From Anseranas semipalmata (Eukaryota; Chordata; Aves; Anseriformes; Anseranatidae), in contig VXAA01006090.1 in NCBI GenBank assembly GCA_013399115.1, positions 405,291-469,290 of the forward strand: a DNA stretch of 64,000 nucleotides, in the 5' to 3' direction. Below are positions 13,168-24,005 of the stretch, in pieces. Within the stretch, counting starts at the first letter, position 1. Each line of letters opens with the position of its first letter. The notes under the pieces are model-generated. The model was given only the letters and a program-made list of their open reading frames with translations. It did no database searches and had not been told where the DNA came from. The position numbers were made by a program, and so were the translations under genes.

Positions 13168-16100
13168 TCTGATACCTATAAAGGCCACAAAAAAGAATGT
13201 GCCCAGAAGTAACAATTGTCGATAAATGAATAAGTTTCCAAAAAGTCTACATACTATCATTTGCAATAAAGTCTATTAAAAAAAGTGATATCTAGATTTT
13301 GACTGTTGCTACCTAAAATTACAATAACTTTATATGACATTGACTGTACTATCTCCTATGTAAGTGTCAGCAATCAAATTCTAGGCTTGATTTTACTCTG
13401 CAATTTTTTTTTCTTCACGCAGTGTAACTTTGATAAGTTCAATGGATCTGCTTTTCTGATTTATACTGAAGTAGAAGTAAGATCAGAATCAGATCCTAAA
13501 TCTGCAGATACACTTAAAACAGATAGTGTATGTTGCTCTAGCTGCAGACATATGCACTATGTGGTTATTTTCAAATAGCCTTTTATTCTGGCTGCTTCCC
13601 TCTTTCATAGTTGTTTTAAATTTATGGTTGATTTACTTTTCAATGAAATTAACACTGAGAATGAAGAACTCTACAAATCTTCTGACTAGCTAACTTTCAC
13701 CTTCCCTGATAATTTGTGTAGTTATGAAGGAATAAAGCTATAAATCACCAATAACACAGCTATCTTAGCAAAACCAAATGTCATCCATTCATTTGACTTC
13801 TGGCCTCAAACGTAGTCAAAATGCCAAGGGGTGAACGGGAGATGAGTGTAAGTCCTACACAGAGGTGCATTTAATTTTTCCATTTGTCATATCATGTCAA
13901 CTCATACTCTTCAACTTCTTGCCATTTGAGATGTAAGCAGGAATAGCTGTCAATATAATCTTCAAGACATCTACAAACAAATTTAATCAGCTGAACACAA
14001 GTGTGACTAACAAACTCCAAAGAGAATCACGAGTCTGCTCTGGAAGCAGAAAAGATCTCAGTGCTTTGCTCAGGAGCTTACCCATGTCATCGCCCTGCAG
14101 TCTTGTACTAAGTGCTTTCTTCTGATGTTTTGCGCCAATGGACATAAATCTTCACTGGCATATTTTACCAGGAATCCCATTCAATCATCACAGGCATCAT
14201 CGTACCATGTACTGCTGCACAGAAAAGGATTTGAACCATGCAGTTATCTGAGAAATTTCAAATTAAAGCGATATTTTAAGGACTGGTTATAATAAGCAGA
14301 GAGAGAGAAGTTGAGAATGCTAGTAACAGATCATGGAACTTAAATGAGTATTTAATTCTGGTACAATCTCTGATATCTGGTCACTTGTGTGATGTGAAAG
14401 TGATTCTCTGATAGAGCTCTGATAGAGCTTAAGATATAAGCACTTAGCTTATATCTAAAAACTTAAAAACTTAGCTTATATCTAAAAACTCAGCTTATAT
14501 CTAAAAACCTAAGCGGAGGTTGCGGTGGAACCTTTTTCTTGTACCAGAATCTTTCAGTCTTTTTCACAGTCAGGAGGGCAACTGCTATATTTTAGTGCCA
14601 AGTCAGCTTCTCTATTTATGCCAATCTTAAATGTTCAGGCATTGGAAGGAAAGACGGCACTGTTTTTACTGAATATTTTGTTGCAATGGAGAGAAATCTG
14701 AACTCTTATTTCTGATCTGTGAGAGCTACTGGCACCAAGTTCTGGCAAACCAAAGCTGATAAAAGCCCGCTCTGATTATGCCTGTTTCTTGCCATCAAGT
14801 GTTGTGTGCTTCTGTCATTCTAAGTAAATCCATCCAACTCATGAATCATAATCTATCCAAGGTTGCTTTTATCTTTCAGATTCCAGTGGTATCTATTCTG
14901 TTCCTCTGTTTCCTGGTCCTACGCCTAGTATAAACCTTATGTTGAGTTATTACTGAACTATTTAACTGCTCACTTTTTTCTTTTTTTTTAACATGTGTAA
15001 TTAAATTTAAATGGCTAGGAAATTAAAATGTTCCTGAAATTTCATGTTATGTCTGTAAGGAAGTGTTAATTACTGTGTTATCTCTACCAAAAGTTTTGCC
15101 CAGTGTCTGAACAAGCTATGACTATTTTAACTTCTTTGCTTAATGAGTGTACATTTCTTGGACTGTATCATAGTCCTTTTTTTTTTTTTTTATAGTGAAG
15201 AAGGGTTTGCTGTTCTGCCTAGATCAGTGCTAGTGTAATGTAGCACTGACAACTAGCAGAATTAGATAAAAGAAAGATGAAAACATAATATCCCTTCTTT
15301 TTAAATCATCCATACCCCCTATTACTGCTGTTTCTCTTTTCAAGAGAAAGGACTTCAAGACTTTGGCTCCATTTAGTGCCTGTCCATTTGTTTATGCTCC
15401 TTCCTATCGAGAACTGTTTTTTTCTGAGTGCAACATCCCTGCTTTATGGGTGTCATCTCTGTATGCTATTGAGAAGAAATTCTTGAATTTTATACCTTCA
15501 TTACAGCTCTCCTTTCCTTAGCCCACTCTGAGTAGCACAGTTTATCTCTAGTGATGTATTTTTCTTTAGTTCTGAAATCTTGGTTTTGCGCACCGCAGTT
15601 TTAAGAATATGTACAAGCATTATGACTATTGTATTTTATCAGTCAGAGGTAGGGACATTATGTGAGGAAGGGGCTGCTTGTAAAAGAAATTATAGTGCTT
15701 TCTGCTTTGGCTCTATATCCTGCAGGTAAACTGACTGATATTTTAATTTCCTTGGACTCTTTTGAAAGCTCTCTAAATGAAGGTTCTGAAGAAAATATAT
15801 AACTTTGGTTATCATACTTTATGGTTATTACTGTGTACACATTAAATGTGAATTAATGCAATAAAACAGTACATTTCACATAAAAAATACCGTGAATTTC
15901 ACTGCTGTTGCTGACATGGCACATGTATCAATGTAATTATGGGTTACAAATCCTTGGTAAGAGAGGCAATGTTACAGTTTTTGAAATTCCCCCATTATGT
16001 GAATTCAGAAAGAATGCTGCAGCTTGTATTTAATTTATCTTGTCTGGTAGGCCTTTCAAAAAAGCAATATTGATGCTGGATTTATCTTTAGTTTGATGAC

Positions 16101-16983
16101 AGTCAGAGTAAATAGGCATGTGGAATGTACTAGTGCCAATGAAAATGCTGGGGCTTGCTCCTCCCTGGATTAGTTTGATGGTGTGAAACCATCACAGACA
16201 AGTGAGCAGAAGAGCTCTGAGGCATTTTGCCTCTCCAGGGCAGTTACAGGCCTAACACATCAGGGAGCTCTCTGTTTAGTACTCATTACATTTGATTCCA
16301 CTTCACCTATTTATCTCAGGATGCCTGAAGTAGGTTGCTTTTTATAAATCACTGACCAAAATTGTTCCTTTTCAACACTTATGCCAAAGAACAGTGAGGT
16401 TGCAAAGCCCCATATTCTGAAGATAGCAAATAGCAGAATTAGGTGTGTCCATACCTGTGTTTCTTAGGATGTAGACAGACAACTGAGTTATGATGACAAT
16501 GAATTGCTGAGTATGTGACCATAAGAATATCTTTACCCTGCTGAAAATCTCTAACAGAGGTCTTAAAAGGGTTGAACCTATTAGCACATTCTACTTCATG
16601 CTTCCCATGAGTGAAAAGTGTGCACATAGTCCGTTACCATGGCTCAGCTGAGATATATCTCAGCCAGCTGGGGTAATTCAGCTGTGCATCTGAGCCTGTG
16701 AAAAAGCTATTTATTGTATTAGCATACAATTTGTTCTATCATGTCCTTGTTGCCAGTAGAGAATGAGTATGGTCTTATTACCTTTGCACTTCACAGATAT
16801 CCTGTCTAAATACAACTTTTGCAGTCTTTTCCAGCATCCATAATTATACTTTATTTCTCCTGCAGATCCATTTAATGTGGAATTTCCTTCCAGTTCTGAT
16901 CCTCTGATCATTCAAATCCCTCCTTCAATATCAAGTCTTCCAGAATCCTTACTTATGTTAATCCATTGAGATAAGAAATGTTG
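13168..16983. other. Unique noncoding DNA
   Basis: No gene is recognisable. The stretch holds a three-copy 20-bp tandem repeat (listed separately), a T15 run at about 15177-15191, and small inverted repeats near 16177-16195. Otherwise it is ordinary AT-rich sequence. Confidence 0.55.
14444..14510 (+). repeat. Three-copy 20-bp tandem repeat with hairpin
   Basis: The unit TTAGCTTATATCTAAAAACT occurs at 14444-14463 and 14471-14490, and with two changes at 14491-14510. A 7-base spacer separates the first two copies. Just before it, AGATATAAGC at about 14431-14440 is the exact reverse complement of GCTTATATCT in the first unit, giving a 10-bp-arm hairpin with a 5-base loop. A second small duplication, CTGATAGAGCT twice, sits at about 14407-14430. 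Confidence 0.85.
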
Positions 16984-18460
16984 TCATAGAATCATAGACC
17001 CATAGAATCATAGAATGGTTTGGGTTGGAAGGGATCTTAAAGATCACTTAGTTCCAACCCCCCTGCCATGGGCAGGGACACCTCCCACTAGACCAGGTTG
17101 CCCAAAGCCCCATCCAGACTGGCCTTGAACACTGCCAGGGATGGGGCATCCACAGCTTCTCTGGGCAGCCTGTCCCAGTGCCTCACCATCCTCTGAGTAA
17201 AGAATTTCCTCTTAACATGTAATCTAAATCTCTGCTTTTTTAGTTTAAAAACCTTCCCCCCTTGTCCTATCACTGTCTGCCCATTTAAAAAGTTGCTCTC
17301 CATCTTTTTTACAAGCCCCCTTTAAGTACTGAAAGGCCGCAATAAGGTCTCCCCAGAGCCTCCTCTTCTCCAGGCTGACCATCCCCAGCTCTCTCATCTT
17401 GTATTCATAGGAGAGATGCTCCAGCCCTCTGATCATCTTTGTGGCCCTCCTCTAGACCTGCTCCAACAGGTCCACATCTTTCTGGTGCTGGGATCCTCAG
17501 ACCTGGATGCAGCGCTCCAGGTGGGGCCTCACGAGGACAGAGCAGAGAGGGACAATCACCTCCCTCAACCTGCTGGCCACCCCTCTGTTGATGCATCCCA
17601 GGATGCAGTTGGCCTTCTGGGATGCAAGCGTGCACTGCTGGCTCATGTCAAGCTTTTTGTTCACCAGAACCCCCAAGTCCTTCTCCACAGGGCTGCCCTC
17701 AATGAGTTCTTCTCCCAGTCTGTCCTCATGTATGGGATTGCCCCGACCCAGGTGCAGCACCTTGCACTTGGACTTGAACCTCATTAGGTTCACGTGGGCC
17801 CACTTCTCAAGCTTGTCCAGGTCCCTTTGGATGGCATCCCTTCCTTCTGGTGTATCAAATGCACCCCTCAGCTTGGTGTCATCTGCAAATTTGCTGACGG
17901 TGCACTCAATCCCACTGTCTATGACACTGATAGAGATATTAAACAGCACCATTCCCAAGATGGACCCCTGAGGGACACAGCTCATCACTGGCCTCCACCT
18001 GGACACAGAGCCATTGACTGAAACTCTATGGCTGTGGCCATCCAGCTGATTCCTCATCCACCAAACAGTCCACCCTTCAAATCCATATCTCACCAATTTA
18101 GAAACAAGGATGTCATATGGGACCATGTCAAAGGCTTTACAGAAGTCCAGGTAGATGACATCGGTTGGTCTTCCTTTGTCAACTGATGCAGTCACACCAT
18201 CATAGAAGGCCACCAGGTTGGTCAGGCATGAATTGCCATTGGTGAAGCCATGTTGGCTGTCTCGGATCACCTCCTTGTCTTGCACGTGCCTTAACATTGC
18301 TACCAGGGGGATCTGTCCCATGATCTTGCCAGGCACAGAGGTGAGGCTCACTGGTCTGTAGTTCGCCGGGTCTTTGTTTCTGCCCTTTTTAAAAGTGGGA
18401 GTGATGTTTCCCTTTTTCTTGTCACCAGGGACTTTGCCTGACTGTCGAAGTGAAGACTGA
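16984..18460 (-). mobile_element. CR1 LINE, 5'-truncated, avian type
   Basis: On the plus strand the element opens with TCATAGAATCATAGA repeats (16984-17015). These are the reverse complement of the 8-bp repeats that end avian CR1 elements, so the element runs on the minus strand with its 3' end at 16984. The next stretch, GGTTTGGGTTGGAAGGGAT, is the hallmark CR1 tail. The body carries the ORF2 reverse transcriptase remnant. The 5' end is lost at about 18445-18465, as is usual for CR1, which is mostly inserted in truncated form. CR1 lacks a poly(A) tail and usually leaves no clear target duplication; none is seen. It is about 1.5 kb and better preserved than the other CR1 relics in the window. 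Confidence 0.95.
17088..18450 (-). pseudogene. CR1 ORF2 remnant (reverse transcriptase), broken
   Basis: ORF2 of CR1 normally encodes an endonuclease plus reverse transcriptase that copies the element's RNA at the insertion site. Here only the reverse transcriptase and C-terminal part remain. Visible blocks in order are [50 protein letters not shown] and the catalytic FADDTKL (DD codons at 17878-17883). Then come [35 protein letters not shown] and HWDRLPREAVDAPSL. Three lesions are visible. There is an in-frame TGA at 17497-17499 and an in-frame TAG at 17452-17454, 15 codons apart. There is also a one-base frame change near 17255-17270, beside a G6 and a T5 run, before the C-terminal block. 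The 5' half including the endonuclease is absent. It cannot make an intact protein. Confidence 0.92.
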
Positions 18461-19813
18461 GGTATGACCCTAGTGTTTAGAAAAATCCATGTACCCTATT
18501 AGGTGAGGAGTAGGTCAATAAATGTATTGGATATACCACTGGTTCCCAATAAATGAAGAGCAGTTCACTAGACATCAGTGTTAGAGATGAGTTATAGCAC
18601 AGCAGCAACAAGAGTCCAGGGCAGGCAGGTGGACAGGCTGTTGAAATGGACTGGGGAAAGGAGTAAGATGGGAAGTGGAGGTTATAGTGCAGGGGAAGGA
18701 ACCAGAATGAGTGTATCTCACCTAAAAGAGGAAAATGTGTTGAACCTATCAGGACTGTGGGGAATTGGTTTTAAACCTCAGGTCTCTCATTCCTGTGAAT
18801 AAATCAAATCTCAGTCTCCAATTTATTAATACAGCTATTACTCTTTTGCTTACTGTTTGTAAGAATAAATGATTATGAAGCATTCAAACTTTGTAACAAT
18901 TAGGTATTATAATAATATAAGTATTTCAAGAGATTAGATATCTTCTATGAGTACATGAATAGTTTTCTTTTCAGCTTAGAGTCCCTTGTCAACACTTTCA
19001 ATATCCACCAAAGACATGAGATGCAGATGGTCAGCACCTGCTTTCCATCCTACAGTCCTTCGGGCATTTGGTTCGGCTACATGCAATCCTAAGTGCACTG
19101 TCACTGCTTAACAAAAACATCATAAATAATTACTGTAATTAATAATGAAGCTACTTCCTTGGGCTAGTCAAGCTTTCTTTGTCAGTTCTGCTGTATGTAA
19201 TAGTGAAAATCTTTTAGGCTAAGTAGCTATTAAATTTTTTGAGTTTTGTGAGTTGTTTCCAGCAACAAAAGAAATAAAATATAATTAGAAATTTGCCTCA
19301 TGTATCTGTTTATCCTCAGAGAATAGGCATCAATTCTTGCTTGCCTGAACACATTAGGAATCAGTCAACAGGAGACTGCTCATAATCCCTAGTCATAATT
19401 CCAAATTTTTCTACTCAGTACCTAGCCCCAAAACGCTGTCCCTTGGCCATGCTACCATGATTCCTTTGCTATCCTCTGGGCTTTCCTGCTGCCTTTGTGG
19501 TGGCGCCTGACTCCCAGATGTTTACAAATACATCAGAACAACACCCAATCTCTGCATTTCTGTTCAGACACCAGGGAAAACTCCTAAGTATGTAGTTCCA
19601 TGGATGTTTTCTCTAGCAGCAAAGTCAGTTTGAAAGCATACTTCCACTATTTGCTTCTTTTCACTTGTTTCTACCCCTTGCTCCAGCCCCGCCCGTGCTG
19701 CAGTTAGTCTGCTCTGAACTGCCAGTGCAAATGCTTGTGGGATCACATTGTAACCTTGATCACTGACATGCTCTGAGCAACTCACTCCTCCACTTTTCGA
19801 AGCCCCTTTTATT

Positions 19814-19842
19814 AAAAAAAAAAATAAAAATAAAAATAAAAG
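19814..19842 (+). repeat. A-rich simple repeat (AAAAAT)n
   Basis: An A11 run followed by TAAAAA units. Low-complexity sequence, possibly the decayed tail of an older retroposon on the plus strand, but no body is recognisable. Confidence 0.75.
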
Positions 19843-21628
19843 CACAACGAGATTGTTTGTTTTGGCTTAGTGCACAGCCCTGCAGCACAACTTGGGATAG
19901 TAGAACACAAAAAAGAGCAGAAACAAACAGGAGCAAAGAGGAGCAGGAATCTCTTGCCTGCTGCAAAAACAAACAAGTAAACAAAGAAAAAACAACAGTG
20001 CTAAAACACACCCTCAACCCTCATAGCTTGGTGCTTATCCCAGCCTCCTGTGCTGCTTTGTGATTTGGACACAGTCTGATACTGTTCCAAAATAAAGAGG
20101 AATGTGACTGTTTCCTGATTTAGCCTGACTTGAAAGAAGGAATTACACCTACAGGTTCCATAAGGTTTGTGATGGCCAAAAGATCAAACGTGTTCTCTGG
20201 GAACCAGCCAACCTCCAGCATAACAGTAAATCAGTATCTTCCTACACTCATTGCATTATGCCTCAGTTTTCCTTTTCACCTAAAACTAGCTGCCATCAAT
20301 TAGCTATCCTGTGTTTCCTCTTAGTTTCACTGGGCAGTCTGAAAATATCATAACAGAGGCTCAAGAAATTGAAGGAGACAATTGTCTATGATGATTTGTT
20401 ATCTATTTTGTTACTTTTAAAGGTCTTTGCTGCCACACAGCCTTAGGGATGTTTTGTTATTATCACTGTTGACAGTTCTGAACAGTAAAATTTACTGTAT
20501 TTGATGTTAAAATCTCAATTCAGGGTTGTAATATCTATAAAGAAAATATTGCTATAGAGATTAAACTCTGAAGGGGCTGCTCACATACATGAGCAGACAG
20601 TAGAATAAATACTGAAAATCTTATCTTTTTCTATTTATCCAAGAAGCAGGAAACAATATGAAAAACATTTATTTCTATTTGACAGAAAATGCTTTTAACA
20701 ATACATAATCATTATCAGTCAATACTCTGAGAGGTTACTGTTGATAGTAGGTGTCTGGAAGATGCTTTTCATGATGACCTTTAAATGCCATAGTCCTAAG
20801 TGATCATGCAGAATATTCCTTCATTTCAATATCTACTAGAAAAAAAAATCAAATTGCTTTGGGTATAAAAAGTATGTATGACAGTGGGACACATCTATAC
20901 ACTGGCTCACTCTGCAAAGTAAGAAATGAACAGGATAATATTCTGAATTCTAAATCATTATCTTCGGGCATGGTATTTCCTATTGGAAATAGCACTTGAT
21001 TCATTACTTTTTAAATACTATGTCAATGATTTTTCTTTATCATCCATCTCATTTTTTTTTCCTCACTGGTACATCAGACATACTGTACAAAAATATGCTT
21101 CCAAATGCAGTTGTAGCATATTAGTGTTTGTTTAATTGTCAGTAGCAGGAATTTGCATGAATATTACCTGCTTTTCCAACTATGCAACTAATAAGATTAT
21201 GCTGAGTCACATTAATAATATATTTTCTCAAATTTTGAACTTTAAAACTCTTGTGTCGTGTTAGATTATTCAACAGAAGGAGCTGAGAAAAGGTACTCAG
21301 CAACTGCCTTTTTACAGTTTTTTTGTGTGTCTTCTTCTAAATCATTTCAAATGACATTGCCAATATATTGTACTATGAGACACAATGCACTGAAATTTTA
21401 CACAGGATCATTAGGTCATTGTGTCCCTTTTGCCTTACTTCTGCTGAGACTATCATGGATGCATTGGTTAAATCTCAGACACAAACAGGTTGATTTCTTC
21501 CTTCAGAGATAGAAATCTAGAAAGTATTGCAGTGATTGATGAATTTGGAAGTTAAGAGCAAATGTGAACTTACACAAACACAATCTGCATATTTAGTCTT
21601 GTTGAAGTATTTATATTTGTTGAAATAT

Positions 21629-21651
21629 AGTATTTCTGCAGCAGAAATACT
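21629..21651. repeat. Near-perfect 23-bp palindrome
   Basis: AGTATTTCTGC at 21629-21639 and GCAGAAATACT at 21641-21651 are exact reverse complements with a single A between them. The unusually short spacer makes cruciform or dimeric-protein binding conceivable; no known site matches. Confidence 0.85.
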
Positions 21652-21917
21652 GCTTAAGAAGCAGATAATTACTCTTATAAATCAGATTATTTTCAGAAGA
21701 AAATGGTATATTCACAAATGGAAAAGAGTGTCCCCAAACTCTGCTTGCCAAAGGGAAAAGAAAATACCTATAATATTTTATACTGCAGAATGCTGCACAC
21801 AAGGAATAGGAAAAATCTAACTTTGTGAAAGTGTGTGGAACTGTCACTGTTTTATTTTTATTTCCTTTTTCTAAAATATCTCTGTTTAATTTAACTTCCC
21901 TTTTATGCCCCTTTACA

Positions 21918-22098
21918 CCCAGTAATCTCCAAGCACTTTAAATCATTAATGAATGAACCAGGCTGAACCAGGCCTCCCACTGATTTTATAAAGCAGGAAC
22001 ATATAATTAGACTAATTTACAGAAGAAAGAGCTGATGTACTGGAATGGTGAATGACAAATCCAAGATCCCAAAGGACATCCAATATGGAACCAGTTAT
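21918..22098 (-). mobile_element. MIR-like SINE relic, reverse orientation
   Basis: The words GTAATCTCCAAGCACTTTA, then CATTAATGAATGAA, TTTACAGAAGAAAGAGCTGATG and GACAAATCCAAGATCCCAAAGGACA follow the order of the reverse complement of the amniote MIR family. There, 'ggatctcaaagcgcttta', 'ttttacagatggggaaactgagg' and 'acttgcccaaggtcacac' come in this order. The copy is heavily diverged. Similarity is from memory of the consensus. Confidence 0.55.
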
Positions 22099-22316
22099 AA
22101 AAACCGACGCCTTTTAACAACAAAACTAATTTTTTTTAACCCAGTCTTCTACTTTCTCAGTACTTGTATAGGAACAGGTGCTAATGTAAAATAGCATCTA
22201 CTTACAAAGGCAGTTGTGCTAAAGCACAAGTTAACTAAACAGTTTTTGAAGTAATTGGCTGATCATGTTATGCTTTCATCCCATGTTGCAAGTTCAGATC
22301 TATGGGATCCAGGCTT
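22099..22316. other. Noncoding DNA between two small repeats
   Basis: No gene or repeat recognised in this short AT-rich stretch. Confidence 0.5.
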
Positions 22317-22379
22317 TAGGTCCAGATTCACAGAAACAGTGGAGGGAGATGCCTGAGTACTTTTGTAAATCTAGGCCTG
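22317..22379. mobile_element. Fold-back (MITE-like) repeat, degraded
   Basis: TAGGTCCAGATTCACAGAA at 22317-22335 and TTTTGTAAATCTAGGCCTG at 22361-22379 are imperfect reverse complements (14 of 19 positions), separated by a 25-base middle. This wording resembles a family of short hairpin repeats in reptile and bird genomes of the type 'aggtccagattcac...gtgaatctgggcct'. Their class is uncertain; a nonautonomous DNA transposon is my inference. Confidence 0.5.
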
Positions 22380-23460
22380 TTTCTTGAGAGGACCAAAAAA
22401 TATCTGTTGCTGAAATACCTCCTGAGGAGCCAGTACATCTAAAAAAGATTTCATTTGATGGGCACTGAGGAAAATGAAACAAACTGACCGAAGCACCACT
22501 TACATTTTTCTTTGAGTCCACTGTGAAAACAACATTCAAGAAATAAAGTGGTCTCTGTGACTCAATAGTGGGGGTTCGTTGTCAGTCCTTTATTTAAAGC
22601 TCTGCTGACCTAACCACATAAAGGAAAATAATCTTCAGCCTATGTTTGTGCTATGATTAAGTCTACATGAGCTCCAAAAGCAGACACAACTGATAGTAGT
22701 GAAGAGGGTCCTGGGATATTTAGCTGTGATACGCTTCTTCTGTGAAGGTCATCACTTCTTTCAATCAGAGTGAATGATTGACTCAACAAGAAGTTCATAT
22801 TGCACGACATACTTTCAGAAATGATTCATGTTAATGGTATATCTCGGGGGATTGATGTTGAGCAGAAGCTACATCTAAAGCTTAAAAAATGATTTAGCAA
22901 TGTGAAAGCCTACAAACCAGAGCTCACGTACACACATCTGATGGTAAACATCAGAGAATAAATACAACTAAAAGTCATAAAATTGGATAGACAATAAATC
23001 TGACAGTTTAAGACCTTTTGGGGCTCAAATCATAAAAAATAAAATTACTTACGCAGCCATTCCTTGATTCAGCTGTGCATCTTTTTCTGAGATTTGAAGA
23101 GAAGACATTTTCACACTGCTGACAGGTTGGATCCAATCAAGGAAGTAGCTATGTCAAAAAAACACGAAGTACAATATTGAGGAAACATTCCTTCTCCCCC
23201 CCCTAATGCTGTCATCTGTCCCCACCTTGGTTTACATGAAGCATATGTTCGGCAGAATGTCACTTGAAACCTTTTTTTGGATTTGAAAATGCAGTAATGC
23301 CAGCCATGGCAGGGAAGGTTTCTGCCTCCCACAGGCCAACAACCCGCTGGTTTTACTCACATAAAAGCATTTATTGGCTAATGTTGAGCACCTCAAGACC
23401 TCATTATATGAGAGGCCGCTCTCCACACTGGAGATTTTAGAGCTTCTCTATTTCTCTCTG
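22380..23460. other. Unique noncoding DNA
   Basis: AT-rich sequence with no gene seen. A C8-9 run lies near 23196-23204. Splice-like signals are present at chance level only. Confidence 0.5.
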
Positions 23461-24005
23461 ACCCGACTATCAGCTTTCTGAGGAGATGCCAAGCCTGGCG
23501 GCCAGCTGGCCACTCTCCATCAGGCAGGCTGCATGCCACCTTCCACCCATGGATTTCCCCTTAGCCCCACTACTGCGGGAAGGCCTCACAGATGTGTAGG
23601 AGACCCCTCGTCTCTCCCCCACCCCACAGGAGCTGGCCCTGTGCCCCACAGCCCCGTGGCCCCGCCATCCCTCTCAGCCTCCCGCATCAACCTTCCCCGC
23701 CAGCGTGGGCCGGGGCCTGCCACAAGGTGCCCCCCTTGGGCCTGGAGAAGAGGGGGACCAGCATGGGTGTGGGCTCCTGCACCCAGCCCAAACCCACCTG
23801 CCTCCTGGGGAAGTCTGTGGGTGAGTGTGGGGACAGTGGGTGAAGGCACAGGGGTCCCCTCCTGATGGCAGTGATGCAGGTGGCCATCTCTGGCCTGGCC
23901 TGGCTGCTGCCACAGGGAGTGCAAGGGGAGTGTGGTGCGGGTGCATGTGAGTGCACACGCGTGTGCAAATGCCTGTATGTGAGCAAGTCTGTGTGGGTGT
24001 GTGCA
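23461..24005. other. GC-rich block with decayed (TG)n end
   Basis: A sharply bounded GC-rich stretch sits inside AT-rich DNA. It is C-rich on the plus strand to about 23700 and G-rich later, with few CpGs compared with the island at 2351. The end (about 23925-24005) is a decayed TG/CA microsatellite. A strong acceptor-like sequence, CCCACCCCACAG|GAGCTGG, precedes 23630, and a strong donor-like sequence, CTGTGG|GTGAGT, follows 23820, outlining a possible 191-base exon. Long open frames on both strands are expected from the low stop-codon density of GC-rich DNA and match nothing I know. It could be an exon of a noncoding RNA, a diverged GC-rich repeat or an old exon. Confidence 0.4.

Larger units (their letters stand above)
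18461..21917. other. Unique noncoding DNA
   Basis: No gene is recognisable. A (TAAAAA)n-like tract lies at 19814-19842. A nearly perfect 23-bp palindrome and an octamer/MARE-type cluster near 21150-21210 are described separately. Open frames are short and unrecognised. Confidence 0.55.

Noticed and set aside
17416..17971. Plus-strand open frames of 123 and 154 codons
   Set aside because: They are antisense shadows of the CR1 reverse transcriptase remnant.
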